Shown here one piece after another: positions 11,643 through 21,432 of a DNA stretch of 64,000 bases. The stretch is from Terramyces sp. JEL0728. Taxonomy: Eukaryota > Chytridiomycota > Chytridiomycetes > Rhizophydiales > Terramycetaceae. The stretch covers positions 1 to 64,000 of the forward strand of contig JADIIU010000006.1 of NCBI GenBank assembly GCA_027603945.1. Reading direction: 5' to 3'. The notes under the pieces are model-generated. The model was not told the DNA's origin. It saw only the letters and a program-made list of their open reading frames with translations, and did not search any database. The position numbers and the translations under genes were made by a program. Position 1 is the first letter of the stretch; every line of letters starts with the position of its first letter.

Positions 11643-11996
11643 TTAAACCATAAAGCTCTCACCGCATCCACACATCTCCTTGACATTTGGATTCTTGAAT
11701 GTGAACTGGCTCGATAAGGTATCCTTTTGAAAATCCATTTCGCTGCCAATTAATGAAAACAAGGCTTTTGAATCTACGACGACAGTAACCCCGTCCTGCT
11801 CCACTTTTTCGTCAAACTTGTTAATCTGATCGACATACTCCATTGAATACGATAATCCTGAACATCCCTTTTTCTTTGTTCCAATTTTTAGATATTTTGA
11901 ATCTTTTTCCAGTTGCTTCAAGCGGTCCACTGCTGATTGGGTTAGTGTGAGGACTGCTTTGCGTTTCGTTGCAAATTGTCTTGTCAATTTAAGCAT
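11643..11996 (-). CDS. ISCA1: iron-sulfur cluster assembly protein ISCA1/Isa-type
   Basis: Intronless, 117 aa. An N-terminal basic stretch (MLKLTRQFATKRKAVL) looks like a mitochondrial targeting peptide. The A-type carrier fold follows: LTQSAVDRLKQL, then the first cysteine in KKGCSGLSYSMEY and the paired cysteines in MCGCGESF at the extreme C-terminus. These three Cys bind iron or the nascent cluster. It matures mitochondrial [4Fe-4S] proteins. It is convergent with the acyltransferase, 33 nt away. Confidence 0.95.
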   Translation of the reverse strand: MLKLTRQFATKRKAVLTLTQSAVDRLKQLEKDSKYLKIGTKKKGCSGLSYSMEYVDQINKFDEKVEQDGVTVVVDSKALFSLIGSEMDFQKDTLSSQFTFKNPNVKEMCGCGESFMV

Positions 11997-12075
11997 CGGA
12001 GAAATAGCAAGGATTTTTTTATTTATTCAATCAGACCACCCAGTCAAGTGATTCTGAATCAGTTTCACATATCTA

Positions 12076-12163
12076 TTAAAATAACCCATATTATCAATTC
12101 TTAAAATAGCCCGTATTATCAACTCTTAAAATAACCCGTATTATTAATTCGTATTATCAATTC
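12076..12163. repeat. three 25-bp tandem repeats, AT-rich
   Basis: The unit ttaaaataacccatattatc plus caattc-type end recurs at 12076, 12101 and 12126 with one or two changes per copy, followed by a truncated half-unit to about 12163. It sits in the promoter region between ISCA1 and the CxxC-repeat gene. Confidence 0.75.
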
Positions 12164-12351
12164 GTATTGAATATCCGCATGCCTATGAAATTATCCTGGG
12201 TATTGCAAAGTATCCAGGCTCTTCCCATCTAAACATGAAATTAACAGACGGAAATACTCGACCGCTGGTTTTCCACAATTTATTCATATAACACGCTTGA
12301 AGATCATGTGCAAATTTATCAAATCTAAATTTCACCAGAAAACTGCAAATT

Positions 12352-13416
12352 ATGAGCACATCGCTGGAGGAATACAAACAGCTGGCGGATATCGATAGCA
12401 GAGGTGCATGTCCTCGTTGCGATGGTATTAATATTTAACAAAAGGTATGGGATTCGTGCACGCATCGGTCGAGAAGCACGACAGAGCTGCCAATTTGCGC
12501 TGCAAAAAATGTATGGATTGTAAAGTTTGCGAGGCATCAGGAGTGACAGTTGGAGTATTTAAATGCAAGCGATGTTCAGGTACTCTTGCTTAATATCAGC
12601 AAAAGGATTCTACCACAAACCAAATGCCCCTCAACCACACAGTATATCCGAGTTTTTACGTTGTTTCGATTGTGAAAAGTGCCAGGATTGTTTGGGAGAG
12701 TGTGTACTGGACAAAAAGAGAATTGAAGAGTTAAGGAAATTCGCCTTGTCTGCCAAAACGAATGCCAAGATTATACAAAAAGGAAATCAAGGGCCATTGA
12801 TTAAATTGACCAAGGATCACAATACTTCTTTAGCACCAGGTTATCAAGAACTAATTGCAGGACTGTTGATTATGCCACCAGCTATACCCGATTCTGCGCC
12901 GTTTATTAACGGAGATAACCCACCACTGCCATTTATAGATCCATCAAATTTACATCCGCACATCATGGGGATATTAGGATTACCGATTCAAGGACAAGTA
13001 TTACAGATTGTAAAGAGCATGACACATACGCCGGCACCCAGAAAGAAACTAATGGAGGGACTGTTTGACGATGAGGAGGAACAGCTTGCTAATCCAGCCG
13101 AAAAGAAAGGAGCTTGTCCAAAATGCAATGGCGCTGGATTTAAACACGAATCGTCAATGAAACATAAAGGAAAAGCAGCAGACAAGTGTAAACATTGTAA
13201 CACATGCAAAGGTTAATCTCTCTAACATTAGGATGCAGTGGTACCGGTAAAGTGGTTGGAAAGAAAGCCTGCAGCAATTGCTATATGCGCGGGTTCGTTC
13301 ACACCTCAGTTGATAGAACTCACGATGCTCCAGAGGACTTTAGATGTTTCTTTTGCAAAGACTGTGGAATATGTGGTGGTATTGGTTTGGAACCAATTGG
13401 AAATAGTGAAGAATAA
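12352..13416 (+). CDS. CxxC-repeat zinc-binding protein of unknown function
   Basis: Four exons, 12352..12424, 12445..12579, 12600..13211 and 13232..13416, 334 aa. All three introns are 20 nt (gtattaatatttaacaaaag; gtactcttgcttaatatcag; gttaatctctctaacattag, an unusual GTTAAT donor). Splicing reveals a repeated CxxCxGxGF-type knuckle: CPRCDGMGFVHASVEKHDRA, CKRCSAKGFYHKP, CPKCNGAGFKHES, CSNCYMRGFVHTSVD. Each is followed by a paired CxxCxxC element (CKKCMDCKVC, CDCEKCQDC-like, CKHCNTCKGC, CFFCKDCGICGG). The fingers resemble the DnaJ central zinc domain, but no J domain is present. A Pro-rich linker with MPPAIPDSAPF separates the two pairs. Function unknown. Confidence 0.8.
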
Positions 13417-13522
13417 ATGCATTGGCACCAATCCATTGTTTTACGTCCTATTAACCCCATTGTTTTAAGTATTGTTTGATATCTGCTTAGGGAAAACGCA
13501 CTATGTCATTCTTTCACCAACA

Positions 13523-14986
13523 ATGTCAACGTATATGCTAGAGAGTCAGTACTATGCAAAGTCGTGCTCAGCAGCACCGGATATAATGTACGCATTCACA
13601 GTCTCTGATTTATCGGCATCATCGTCAAACGAAACTTGGGCACCAATGTATGAAATGGTGATACAAGAATACCCATACGGATCTTGCGGGTATAATATAG
13701 TTCTATCTAAAAACTGTTGCTATCAGTCATTAGATACAGTGTTTTCCCAGGGCTATAATAGCGCGCTACCAACGATAATCGACGACAATATATACGATGC
13801 AATGCCAGATTCGGTCAACAATATCCCGTATTGCGCTCTGGAAGCAACAGCCGCAGATTCGTTATTTGGATATACCCATATATTTATAAATTCAAATGGA
13901 AGATGTGTGGCGAATCAATTTGTATGTACCAGCAGTAAACTGGCAATATTCGAGGCTGGGAGTAATTGCCAAGGAAACAATTTTACTTTGCCAATTACTA
14001 AAACCAAAAGTGTGTCTGTGGATAATGATTTATTGGCATCTAACACAGTGTGGTTGCTCAAAACCGGAGTAGCTCAGCAAGCGTTTTCATGGGTTGCTTA
14101 TACACCATCGAGATATCTAATCACTAATACGGGAATGTTTGGAGCGTACAGTTTTATGACTTATGGGTTTTGTCTCGTATTAACACTGTACCTAGTGCTG
14201 GAGAGCACATTGGCAATACTAAAATTCCCAAAATTATTACAGCCCCGACTCACTTTATTCAGCTCAATCAACTGGACGCTGTTTATTATATTCAAATTCA
14301 TATTTGTTTCGTATCCATTTCCAGATATAATGCTGATGGCATTTGAATCAGAGTTTATGTCTGCAACGCTAAATTTTGCAACTTTTGCAGCGATATTCAA
14401 TCCATTCAACATGCTCTCAGTTATGCTCGGACTGAAAAGACGGCTAAAAATCCCTGCTATTCTGTTCATCATCACTATTCATGTAATTCTTGCTGGAAGT
14501 AATTATTTCTATTATTTCAGACAGTTTCCTAACGATTGGACGCTATTAGTAGCAAACTGGGGGCAGTTGTTTATTATCTATGTGCTATTTTTGTTTATAT
14601 GGAATCTGTTCCCCCAAATATTTATTGCAATCAAGATACTCTTCCCATCCAAATCTGTTGATTTCCGGTCACAAATGCAGCAACTTCATCAAGTCGATCC
14701 GCACTTTTTTCGTTATGTACTGTTGGACGTATTAGTATTTATCGTATACGCCATTTTGTATTATGTCATGAACCTGACGGAAATGTTATTGAATGACTAT
14801 ATCTATCAAGCAATGTACTGCTATCAAGATTTACTATTCCTCAGTCATAATTTGATTTCCATCCAAGTTGCCCAGATTGTAAAGAAGGCATTTACGAACA
14901 AAGGGACAGCCGGCGAATCAATGACTAGGCAATTGGGAGACGAGGACGAAATTGAGGATGAAATGTCGATAGAGAAGCAGCAATAA
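13523..14986 (+). CDS. 7TM protein with Cys-rich ectodomain, tandem copy 1
   Basis: Intronless, 487 aa from the ATG that matches the conserved start of all three copies (LESQYYAKSCSAAPDIMY); the frame is open back to 13472. Residues 1-210 form an ectodomain with conserved cysteines (SCS..PDIMY; GSCGYNIVLSKNCCYQSL; IPYCALEA; SNGRCVANQFVC). Seven hydrophobic segments follow: GAYSFMTYGFCLVL, LTLFSSINWTLFII, NFATFAAIFNPFN, VILAGSNYFYYF, LFIIYVLFLFIWNL, VLLDVLVFIVYAILYY, SHNLISIQVAQIV. An acidic cytosolic tail ends it. The topology suits a sensory receptor, but it matches no GPCR class I recognise. No obvious signal peptide unless an upstream mini-exon exists (a GT..AG pair at about 13465-13486 could be one). 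Confidence 0.75.
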   Translation: MSTYMLESQYYAKSCSAAPDIMYAFTVSDLSASSSNETWAPMYEMVIQEYPYGSCGYNIVLSKNCCYQSLDTVFSQGYNSALPTIIDDNIYDAMPDSVNNIPYCALEATAADSLFGYTHIFINSNGRCVANQFVCTSSKLAIFEAGSNCQGNNFTLPITKTKSVSVDNDLLASNTVWLLKTGVAQQAFSWVAYTPSRYLITNTGMFGAYSFMTYGFCLVLTLYLVLESTLAILKFPKLLQPRLTLFSSINWTLFIIFKFIFVSYPFPDIMLMAFESEFMSATLNFATFAAIFNPFNMLSVMLGLKRRLKIPAILFIITIHVILAGSNYFYYFRQFPNDWTLLVANWGQLFIIYVLFLFIWNLFPQIFIAIKILFPSKSVDFRSQMQQLHQVDPHFFRYVLLDVLVFIVYAILYYVMNLTEMLLNDYIYQAMYCYQDLLFLSHNLISIQVAQIVKKAFTNKGTAGESMTRQLGDEDEIEDEMSIEKQQ

Positions 14987-15250
14987 ATATTTCATATGGC
15001 AATCGTTATGGATTTCCAGATTATTCCATCAATCTTTACATCCAGCATAATAGTCATTGTTGTCATTGTTTTTTCACTGAGGTGCTTCACAATAGTGCGG
15101 CTAGCGTCTAATTGTAACCAAATACATCCGCCAGTGAAATTGCATTGGCGTTTACATGCGATGCGACAAAGAAAGTTGGTAGATTACGTAAGATCATTTT
15201 ATCTACATTGCAGAGAAATTCGCTGTACATTGTTTCACTTTTTAGATAAC

Positions 15251-16702
15251 ATGAATTTGTTGGAGAGCCAGTACTACGCAAAATCTTGTTCTACAGCGCC
15301 AGATATCATGTATGGATTCACAGTGGCAGATGTATATAACCCTGCACCGAATGACACCTTAGCACCAATGTTTGACATGGTGACACAGGACTATGCTTTT
15401 GGCGTCTGCGGATACGATCTAGCATTATCAGCAGAATGCTGCTACCAGTCACTGAACTTGCAATTATCATTTGGATACAACAGCGCGATTCATTCGCTGG
15501 TAGATGATAATATTTACAAATCAATGCAAATTACAGCGAGAAATATTCCTTATTGCGCATTGGAGGCTATAGATACCGAGTCCTTGTTTGGGTATACTCA
15601 TATTTTTGTAAACGCAAACAGTAAATGCATCGCAAACCAGTATATATGCACGGGTAGCAGCTTTACAGTTTTTGAAGCTGACAGCAATTGCCAAGGGGAG
15701 AACTACACTATACCCATTTCTCCCGTCAAACAGAAATCAAACAGCGTCCCTCTTTTACCATCAAACTACATATGGCTTCTAAAGCACCACATTACGGATC
15801 GTACTTTTTCATGGGTTGCGTTTACTCCTTCAAAGTTGCTGTCTACGAATTCGGGCATGCTTGGCGCTTACAGTTTCATGGTCTACGGGTCAAGTCTAGT
15901 CATATCGCTGTATCTTGTACTTCAAAGCAGCATATCATTCAAGAGATTCCCAAAACGATTTCACTCTCAACTAACATTGTTCAGCTCCGTAAATTGGGTA
16001 CTGTACATTATTCTAAAATTTATCTACGTCGTGTATGCATTTCCGGATGTATATACGATGGGAATACAATCTGAAATCATGGCAATCTGTCAGAATTTTG
16101 CGACACTATCTGCAATGTTTAATCCTTACAATATGATGGTTATTGTGCTGGACTTGCAGGTTTGGACAAAGTATTGTATCGTTGCCTTTTGCATAGTGAT
16201 GCATGTGATATTGGCAGGGAGCAACTACCTCTACTATTTCGAGAATTTTCCTAATGACTGGTACGTACCTTTTGAAAACTGGTCGCAGCTCTTTATATTC
16301 TATGTATTCTTTTTGTTTCTATGGAATCTACTGCCTCAATCACTTTTAGCAGTCAAAATTCTGTTTCCATCCAATCTAGGCGACATTCGGTTAAAGATCC
16401 AAGAACTGCACCAAGTAGACCCAAATTTCTTTAGGTTTGTCATAGTAGATATCATCATATTCATCTTGTATTTTATATTATACTACATTATGAATTTCAC
16501 TGAAACACTTGGGAGCGACAATGTCTTCCAGGCCATGTACTGCTACCAGGATTTTTTGTTTCTCAGTCACAACCTAATCTCGATCCAAGTGGCAAAAGTA
16601 GTGAAGCATGCATATTCCAAGAAAGCTACAACCGGTGAATCGCTCACAAGGCAATGGACCGCAGATCTTGAAACTGTCGACCTGGATCACGAAAAGCAAT
16701 AA
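15251..16702 (+). CDS. 7TM protein with Cys-rich ectodomain, tandem copy 2
   Basis: Intronless, 483 aa from the conserved start MNLLESQYYAKSC. The frame is open 85 codons further up to an ATG at 14996, only 9 nt after copy 1 ends; that extension has a hydrophobic run (SSIIVIVVIVFSL) and could act as a signal anchor or be untranslated. Shared landmarks with copies 1 and 3: PDIMYGFTVADV, GVCGYDLALSAECCYQSL, RNIPYCALEAIDTESLFGY, LTLFSSVNWVLYII, MHVILAGSNYLYYF, QAMYCYQDFLFLSHNLISI. The tail carries KKATTGESLTRQW, closely like copy 1's GTAGESMTRQL, so copies 1 and 2 look like the closest pair. Confidence 0.75.
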   Translation: MNLLESQYYAKSCSTAPDIMYGFTVADVYNPAPNDTLAPMFDMVTQDYAFGVCGYDLALSAECCYQSLNLQLSFGYNSAIHSLVDDNIYKSMQITARNIPYCALEAIDTESLFGYTHIFVNANSKCIANQYICTGSSFTVFEADSNCQGENYTIPISPVKQKSNSVPLLPSNYIWLLKHHITDRTFSWVAFTPSKLLSTNSGMLGAYSFMVYGSSLVISLYLVLQSSISFKRFPKRFHSQLTLFSSVNWVLYIILKFIYVVYAFPDVYTMGIQSEIMAICQNFATLSAMFNPYNMMVIVLDLQVWTKYCIVAFCIVMHVILAGSNYLYYFENFPNDWYVPFENWSQLFIFYVFFLFLWNLLPQSLLAVKILFPSNLGDIRLKIQELHQVDPNFFRFVIVDIIIFILYFILYYIMNFTETLGSDNVFQAMYCYQDFLFLSHNLISIQVAKVVKHAYSKKATTGESLTRQWTADLETVDLDHEKQ

Positions 16703-16833
16703 CTGGAAACACTCAGACTTTGATTGGAATCAATAACCGCGAATAATAAAGCGCATCTATACCCTATTAACCTCACATTTGTTTGATTGCAGTCTATTTT
16801 CTTTGCGTCACCTTTTTATCGGAAATTATTTGT

Positions 16834-18243
16834 ATGACAGATACATACATACTAGAAAGTCAGTATTACAAATCATCATGCGCTGGACCACCAGATATTA
16901 TGTATTCATTCTACGTATCAGATTTATATATATCAAACGCGAACGAAACATGGGCACCAATGTACAAAATGGTTGTACAAGAGTATTTCGTCGGGACTTG
17001 TGGATATGATGTAGTATTATCAGCAAACTGCTGTTATCAATCGTTAGATTTAATTTCGTCAGAGGGTTTCTCGAGCGGAATGCCGATAGTCGTTGGAAAG
17101 ACCATTTTTGAATCAATGCCATTATCATCACGCAACACACCCTACTGCACATTGGAAGCAACAACGCCAACATCGCTGTATGGATACAAGAACATATTTG
17201 TGAGGTCAAGTGGGAAGTGTGTCGCTGGGAAATATATATGCAAGCAGAATGCTCTGTCTATATTCGAGGACAACAGCGATTGCGCGGGAAACAATTTAAC
17301 AGTAGGCGTATACAATTACAAAACTGCTACAATTGACAACCCACTGTTTCCTTCCAATCGTGTCTGGCTAATGTCAAATAACTTGGCTTACCAGACATTT
17401 TCCTGGATCGCTTACTCCCCGTCTATATATTTACAACTAACCGGGGGGATGCTAGGCGCGTATAGTTTTATGGCTTACGGAGCCAGCGTTGCAATCTCGT
17501 CCTATTTGGTACTGGAAAGCTCAATTAATTGCACAAAAAACAAATCCAATACCCATGTTTATGTAACTCTATTCAGTTCAATCAACTGGCTGCTGTATAT
17601 AATATTCAAATTTTCATATTTGACTACTAGTTTTAAATCTATTTATGCGCAAGCAATACAGATGGAATTCACCCAAATATTTCAAAATTTTGCTACATTT
17701 TCCGCTGTCTACAGTCCATATAAAATGCTTACTACAGTGCTGGAGATTGACAGCAAGACGAAAAATATGATATTGGGATTCTTGATTGTTTTTCACTTGA
17801 TATTTGCAGGTGGAAACTATATTTACTATTTAACTCAAGTGCCGAACCACTTTGAAGTGCAGTTTGGGTACTCGATTAAACTGTTTGTAGTCTATGTCAT
17901 CTTTCTATTTATTTGGAATATCTTGCCGCAGGTTTACATTTCAGGAAAGTTTATGTTTCAGAAAAAACACATCAAACTGACCTCAAAATTACAACAAATC
18001 CACCATCTTGATCCGAGGTTTTTTTACTATGTAATTCTGGATATAGTGATTTTTGTGGTATACGTTGCTCTGTACTATTTCATGAATTTCACCGAAGTTC
18101 TGCAGAATGACTATGTATACCAGTCAATGTTTGGATACCAGGATTTGCTATTTTTGTCGCATAATCTAATATCAATTCAGGTTGCCAAATTTGTAAAGAT
18201 TGCCTTTACAAAAGGAATGAGTAGAAAAGAAATAAACGAGTAA
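16834..18243 (+). CDS. 7TM protein with Cys-rich ectodomain, tandem copy 3
   Basis: Intronless, 469 aa from MTDTYILESQYYKSSC. The open frame extends upstream to 16783 as IAVYFLCVTFLSEIIC, a convincing hydrophobic signal-peptide-like stretch, but without an ATG, so a short upstream exon may supply the start. Ectodomain landmarks are kept (PDIMYSFYVSDL, GTCGYDVVLSANCCYQSL, NTPYCTLEATTPTSLYGY, GKCVAGKYIC). It has diverged most from the other two in TM3-TM4 (FATFSAVYSPYK; HLIFAGGNYIYYL) and its tail is short and basic (GMSRKEINE), lacking the GES-TRQ motif. It ends 60 nt before the convergent CUL4 stop. Confidence 0.75.
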   Translation: MTDTYILESQYYKSSCAGPPDIMYSFYVSDLYISNANETWAPMYKMVVQEYFVGTCGYDVVLSANCCYQSLDLISSEGFSSGMPIVVGKTIFESMPLSSRNTPYCTLEATTPTSLYGYKNIFVRSSGKCVAGKYICKQNALSIFEDNSDCAGNNLTVGVYNYKTATIDNPLFPSNRVWLMSNNLAYQTFSWIAYSPSIYLQLTGGMLGAYSFMAYGASVAISSYLVLESSINCTKNKSNTHVYVTLFSSINWLLYIIFKFSYLTTSFKSIYAQAIQMEFTQIFQNFATFSAVYSPYKMLTTVLEIDSKTKNMILGFLIVFHLIFAGGNYIYYLTQVPNHFEVQFGYSIKLFVVYVIFLFIWNILPQVYISGKFMFQKKHIKLTSKLQQIHHLDPRFFYYVILDIVIFVVYVALYYFMNFTEVLQNDYVYQSMFGYQDLLFLSHNLISIQVAKFVKIAFTKGMSRKEINE

Positions 18244-18303
18244 TGTATTATTGAACTTGCCGAGTAAAAACGTATGAAAGTACCCGTTAAAAAACCTTGT
18301 TAT

Positions 18304-20615
18304 TCAAGCCAAGTAAAAATAGACACCGGCATCATTAGGATCTCTTTCCATATAATCCCTTTCAATCAAACTTTCGATCCGCTTTTTGAGGTCGGCAGTT
18401 TCAACAGGAAACTTTAATATTTCAAACAATTCAGTGACGAGAGACTTGAAGCTGCACTTTTTCTTGCCCTTCATAATACGTACAATTGCAGCATCGACTT
18501 GCCATTGGCGATCTTCAAACAGCTGTTCAGTTGTCTTTTGGTTTTCTTGTTCGGTTTCTTGGGCTTGAATAGTGTTAATAACTACTCTGTGTTTCGGATG
18601 TGAAAAGTCTGGGTTGATGCTCCATTGATCAGTCAAAGCTACATCCTTGGTATGCGGATGTTTCTTGAGGAGTTTGATTTTTGCAACTGAAATAGATTGG
18701 AGCGACCTGAATAATTCTTCCTTTGGTAAAGCATTTTGTTCATCAGGGATCAGCAGTGACAGGATTTCGCTGGTAGTGAGTTGAATGTATTTGTTAAACA
18801 ATAAAAGGATGACTGCTTGGTATAGAGATACAATTAAATCCTTGTTTCCGTTCGGGTGGAGATAATGCAATACACAGTGGCCTAACGACATTGGCCACGC
18901 CAGCCGTCTTCCTTTGTACTTGCTAGTGTAGAAGTCATTAAAGACTTTTTGGTCTGTAGCAAACTGTTCGGGAATATTGATAAGGTGGATGGGATAAGTA
19001 GGCCAATAGCTAAAAGTCAATACATGAACATGAAGCTCCATGTCGGATAACCTGCTTGCATACTTGGAGTTCAAGAATGACTTCATTAAATCGGTAGATA
19101 AATCTACATCTTTAAACATCCCTTCCAACTTCTGAGTGAACCCCGCTCCGCATTCTAAATTACGTAAAACTTACCGCTCTTGAGTTTTACAAGCATACTC
19201 TTTTCCGAATCAACGCTCGCACTTTTTCCCAGCAACAATCTCTTTGCCAGATGCTTGCCGTAGAATGCTTCAAATACATCCTTTCCTTGAATCAATCTAA
19301 ATAGAGATAAACATTGATTGAGCTTCTTTTCAACCTCTTCCTCAGTAATTTTACCAGTTTTCAATAGTTTGTCAATGAAAGAAGCAACTAATTCCGCAGG
19401 TTTCATTTTTCTCTTATTGATAAAAGTGCTAAAGGATTCTTTTGAAGCTAGAGCAAAGGCAGTGCTGTCGTCAAAACCGCTAACAATGATAGTATTGATT
19501 TTCTCTTGGAAATCAAGCAAAGTTTGAATCATCTCAGCATCCCTGGTAGTGTCTTGCGCAATTGGGTCTCCAATTTTCTAGGATTAATATAAAATACCTG
19601 AATGTAATCAGCAAAATGGCTCTTCAAGTATTCCAGATTCTTTGTTTCTTCAAATAACGAATAAACGCAATGTAAATCTTCGTAGCAATCGTTTTCAACA
19701 AAGTATTCGAATGAATATGCCAAAATAGTGGATTTGTGAGCATCAATCATGACGGTTTGAAGTGTAGAAATAATGGATTTCTTTGTTGCAGGATTCAAAA
19801 ACCCTTCATCGCCACAAGTATCAGATTCTTGTTTAATCCTTCCCAGGACTACTTTGAGATATTGAGAGACTAATCTTCCGTCCTTCTTTTCAACAATTTC
19901 ATTAATATGGTTTCTGGATTCCTTTTCATAGTAGTTTACTGTTTCTTTAATAAAGATGGATTCAAAGATGGAATAGTAAACCTGCAATTCCATAAACATC
20001 TCTGAAAGCGGCTTCAATAGCGAATTTACTTTGCCGCCATTTCTTTGAATGTTGATTTCGGTAATCATCGCTCCAACCAATGCATCCTTAATGTACATAT
20101 CGCCCAGCACATATTCCTTAAACAATAGCAACCCTGTATCATAAATTGATTTCTTGTCTTTGGAATGCAAGACAAAAGTGCGATCCAAGTACAAAAAGAC
20201 GGATTTCAAGACATTCTAGATTAGATCAAGGTACTATTTGACTAGTGTAATCCTTCCAGTAATTATTAAAGACTTGAAGAACATTATCTTTCATTTCCTG
20301 CCTTAATTGGGCTGCTAATTTCCGTGTGTGTATTTCCATCATATTTCTCAATTTAGAGTATAAATCCTGCTGTTCCTTTAAATGGCAGTAGTTCTCACAG
20401 GCTTGATAGTAAATTTCAAGCGGCAAATTCTCTTGGTTCAGCTGAATTTGAGTGATTGCCTCTTGTAAAGTTTTCCAAGTAAGTTCCAGGTAATTGTCTG
20501 GGGTTTTCGGTTTAACTTTGAATGGCTTGATTGTTAATTTGTGCTTGAGCATCTGACGTTTTGAGGCTGTTTGATCTAGTCCACTATTTGGTCGTTTGGA
20601 TTTCAAAGAGTTCAT
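18304..20615 (-). CDS. CUL4: cullin-4
   Basis: Four exons, complement(18304..19154, 19175..19577, 19598..20215, 20235..20615), 750 aa. Introns of 19, 20 and 20 nt (gtaccttgatctaatctag; gtattttatattaatcctag; gtaagttttacgtaatttag) restore the cullin frame. The N-terminus KLTIKPFKVKPKTPDNYLELTW is the CUL4 signature rather than CUL1 or CUL3. Next come FLYLDRTFVL, QTLLDFQEKINTII, FEAFYGKHLAKRLLLGKSA, and the C-terminal winged helix with the NEDD8 site (VRIMKGKKKCSFKSLV), ending GVYFYLA. It scaffolds CRL4 ubiquitin ligases that pair DDB1-DCAF receptors with an RBX1-bound E2. Confidence 0.95.
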
Positions 20616-20888
20616 TCAGATTGTGGAAAAACGAGAAACTTTTTGTTTAGAGGACTATGAAGCGTAGTTTAAGGAATTGCCAGCTGTCTGGTTTAAACTC
20701 TCACGATCAATGCAACTATCACGAATCAAGGAGTACGTGTAGCCCTAGAACCGCATGGAATTAAAGGAAATCGTGGATCGCACACACCGTTCCGCAATCA
20801 CTAAGAGTATATAACTGTTCAGTAATACTTGCGATATGGTCACAAAAGTTACAATGTGGCTTTAATGCTTCCATATTAAACTTGCCAA

Positions 20889-21382
20889 ATGATTGCATTC
20901 AAATCAGCAGTAATAATTACTAACCGCAGCATGGGATTGCAGCAGGGGTTGCAATAGTCAGCGTAATGCAACTAGGATACTTTCAAATCCGAGTGTCGAA
21001 AGCAAGAGAACAAGCAAAAATCCCTTACCCCTACAGTACATTTATTCTAATTAGTGTATGCGACAAAGGAAGAAGCAGAGAATGACCATTCAAAGCATAT
21101 TTTTAATTGCACCCAGAGAGCACACCTTCAAACCTTGGAAATATATCCAGGGGTTATGGTAATGTAATTTAGCTTTAAAGAAGGTATGCTGTTACTGCGA
21201 TTGAATTGCCTCTTATTGCCGCTCTTTCTGGTGCTGTTTATGTTGCTGGTAGGGCAGCATACCACAAGGGATATGTAACCGGCGACCCAATGAAAAGGAA
21301 AGATGGCGAATTTGGCCATTTAGGCTCATTGGCATTGTTTATCGGATCATTGTACGTTGCTGGCAAATGGATTCTGCAATAA
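20889..21382 (+). CDS. MGST3: microsomal glutathione S-transferase 3 (MAPEG)
   Basis: Four short exons, 20889..20909, 20930..21035, 21055..21163 and 21184..21382, 144 aa. Introns are gtaataattactaaccgcag, gtacatttattctaattag and gtaatttagctttaaagaag (20, 19, 20 nt). No single reading frame covers the gene, which is why it is easily missed. Spliced, it reads as a complete MAPEG protein: SKAREQAKIPYPYMYATKE, then the signature FNCTQRAHLQTLEIYP, then GRAAYHKGYVTGDPMKR and FGHLGSLALFIGSLYVA. Four membrane helices are expected. The family conjugates glutathione to, or reduces, lipid hydroperoxides in the ER membrane. The first exon is only 21 nt. It is convergent with the sugar transporter, 50 nt away. 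Confidence 0.92.
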
Positions 21383-21432
21383 AACCTCATACTCTTTCAA
21401 ATACCAATTTATTTTATTCTGTCAAGTCTATC

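Noticed and set aside
21164..21180. A 17-nt intron in MGST3 (gtaatttagctttaaag)
   Set aside because: It also preserves frame, but the 20-nt version ending three bases later gives the usual intron length and a better-matching protein.
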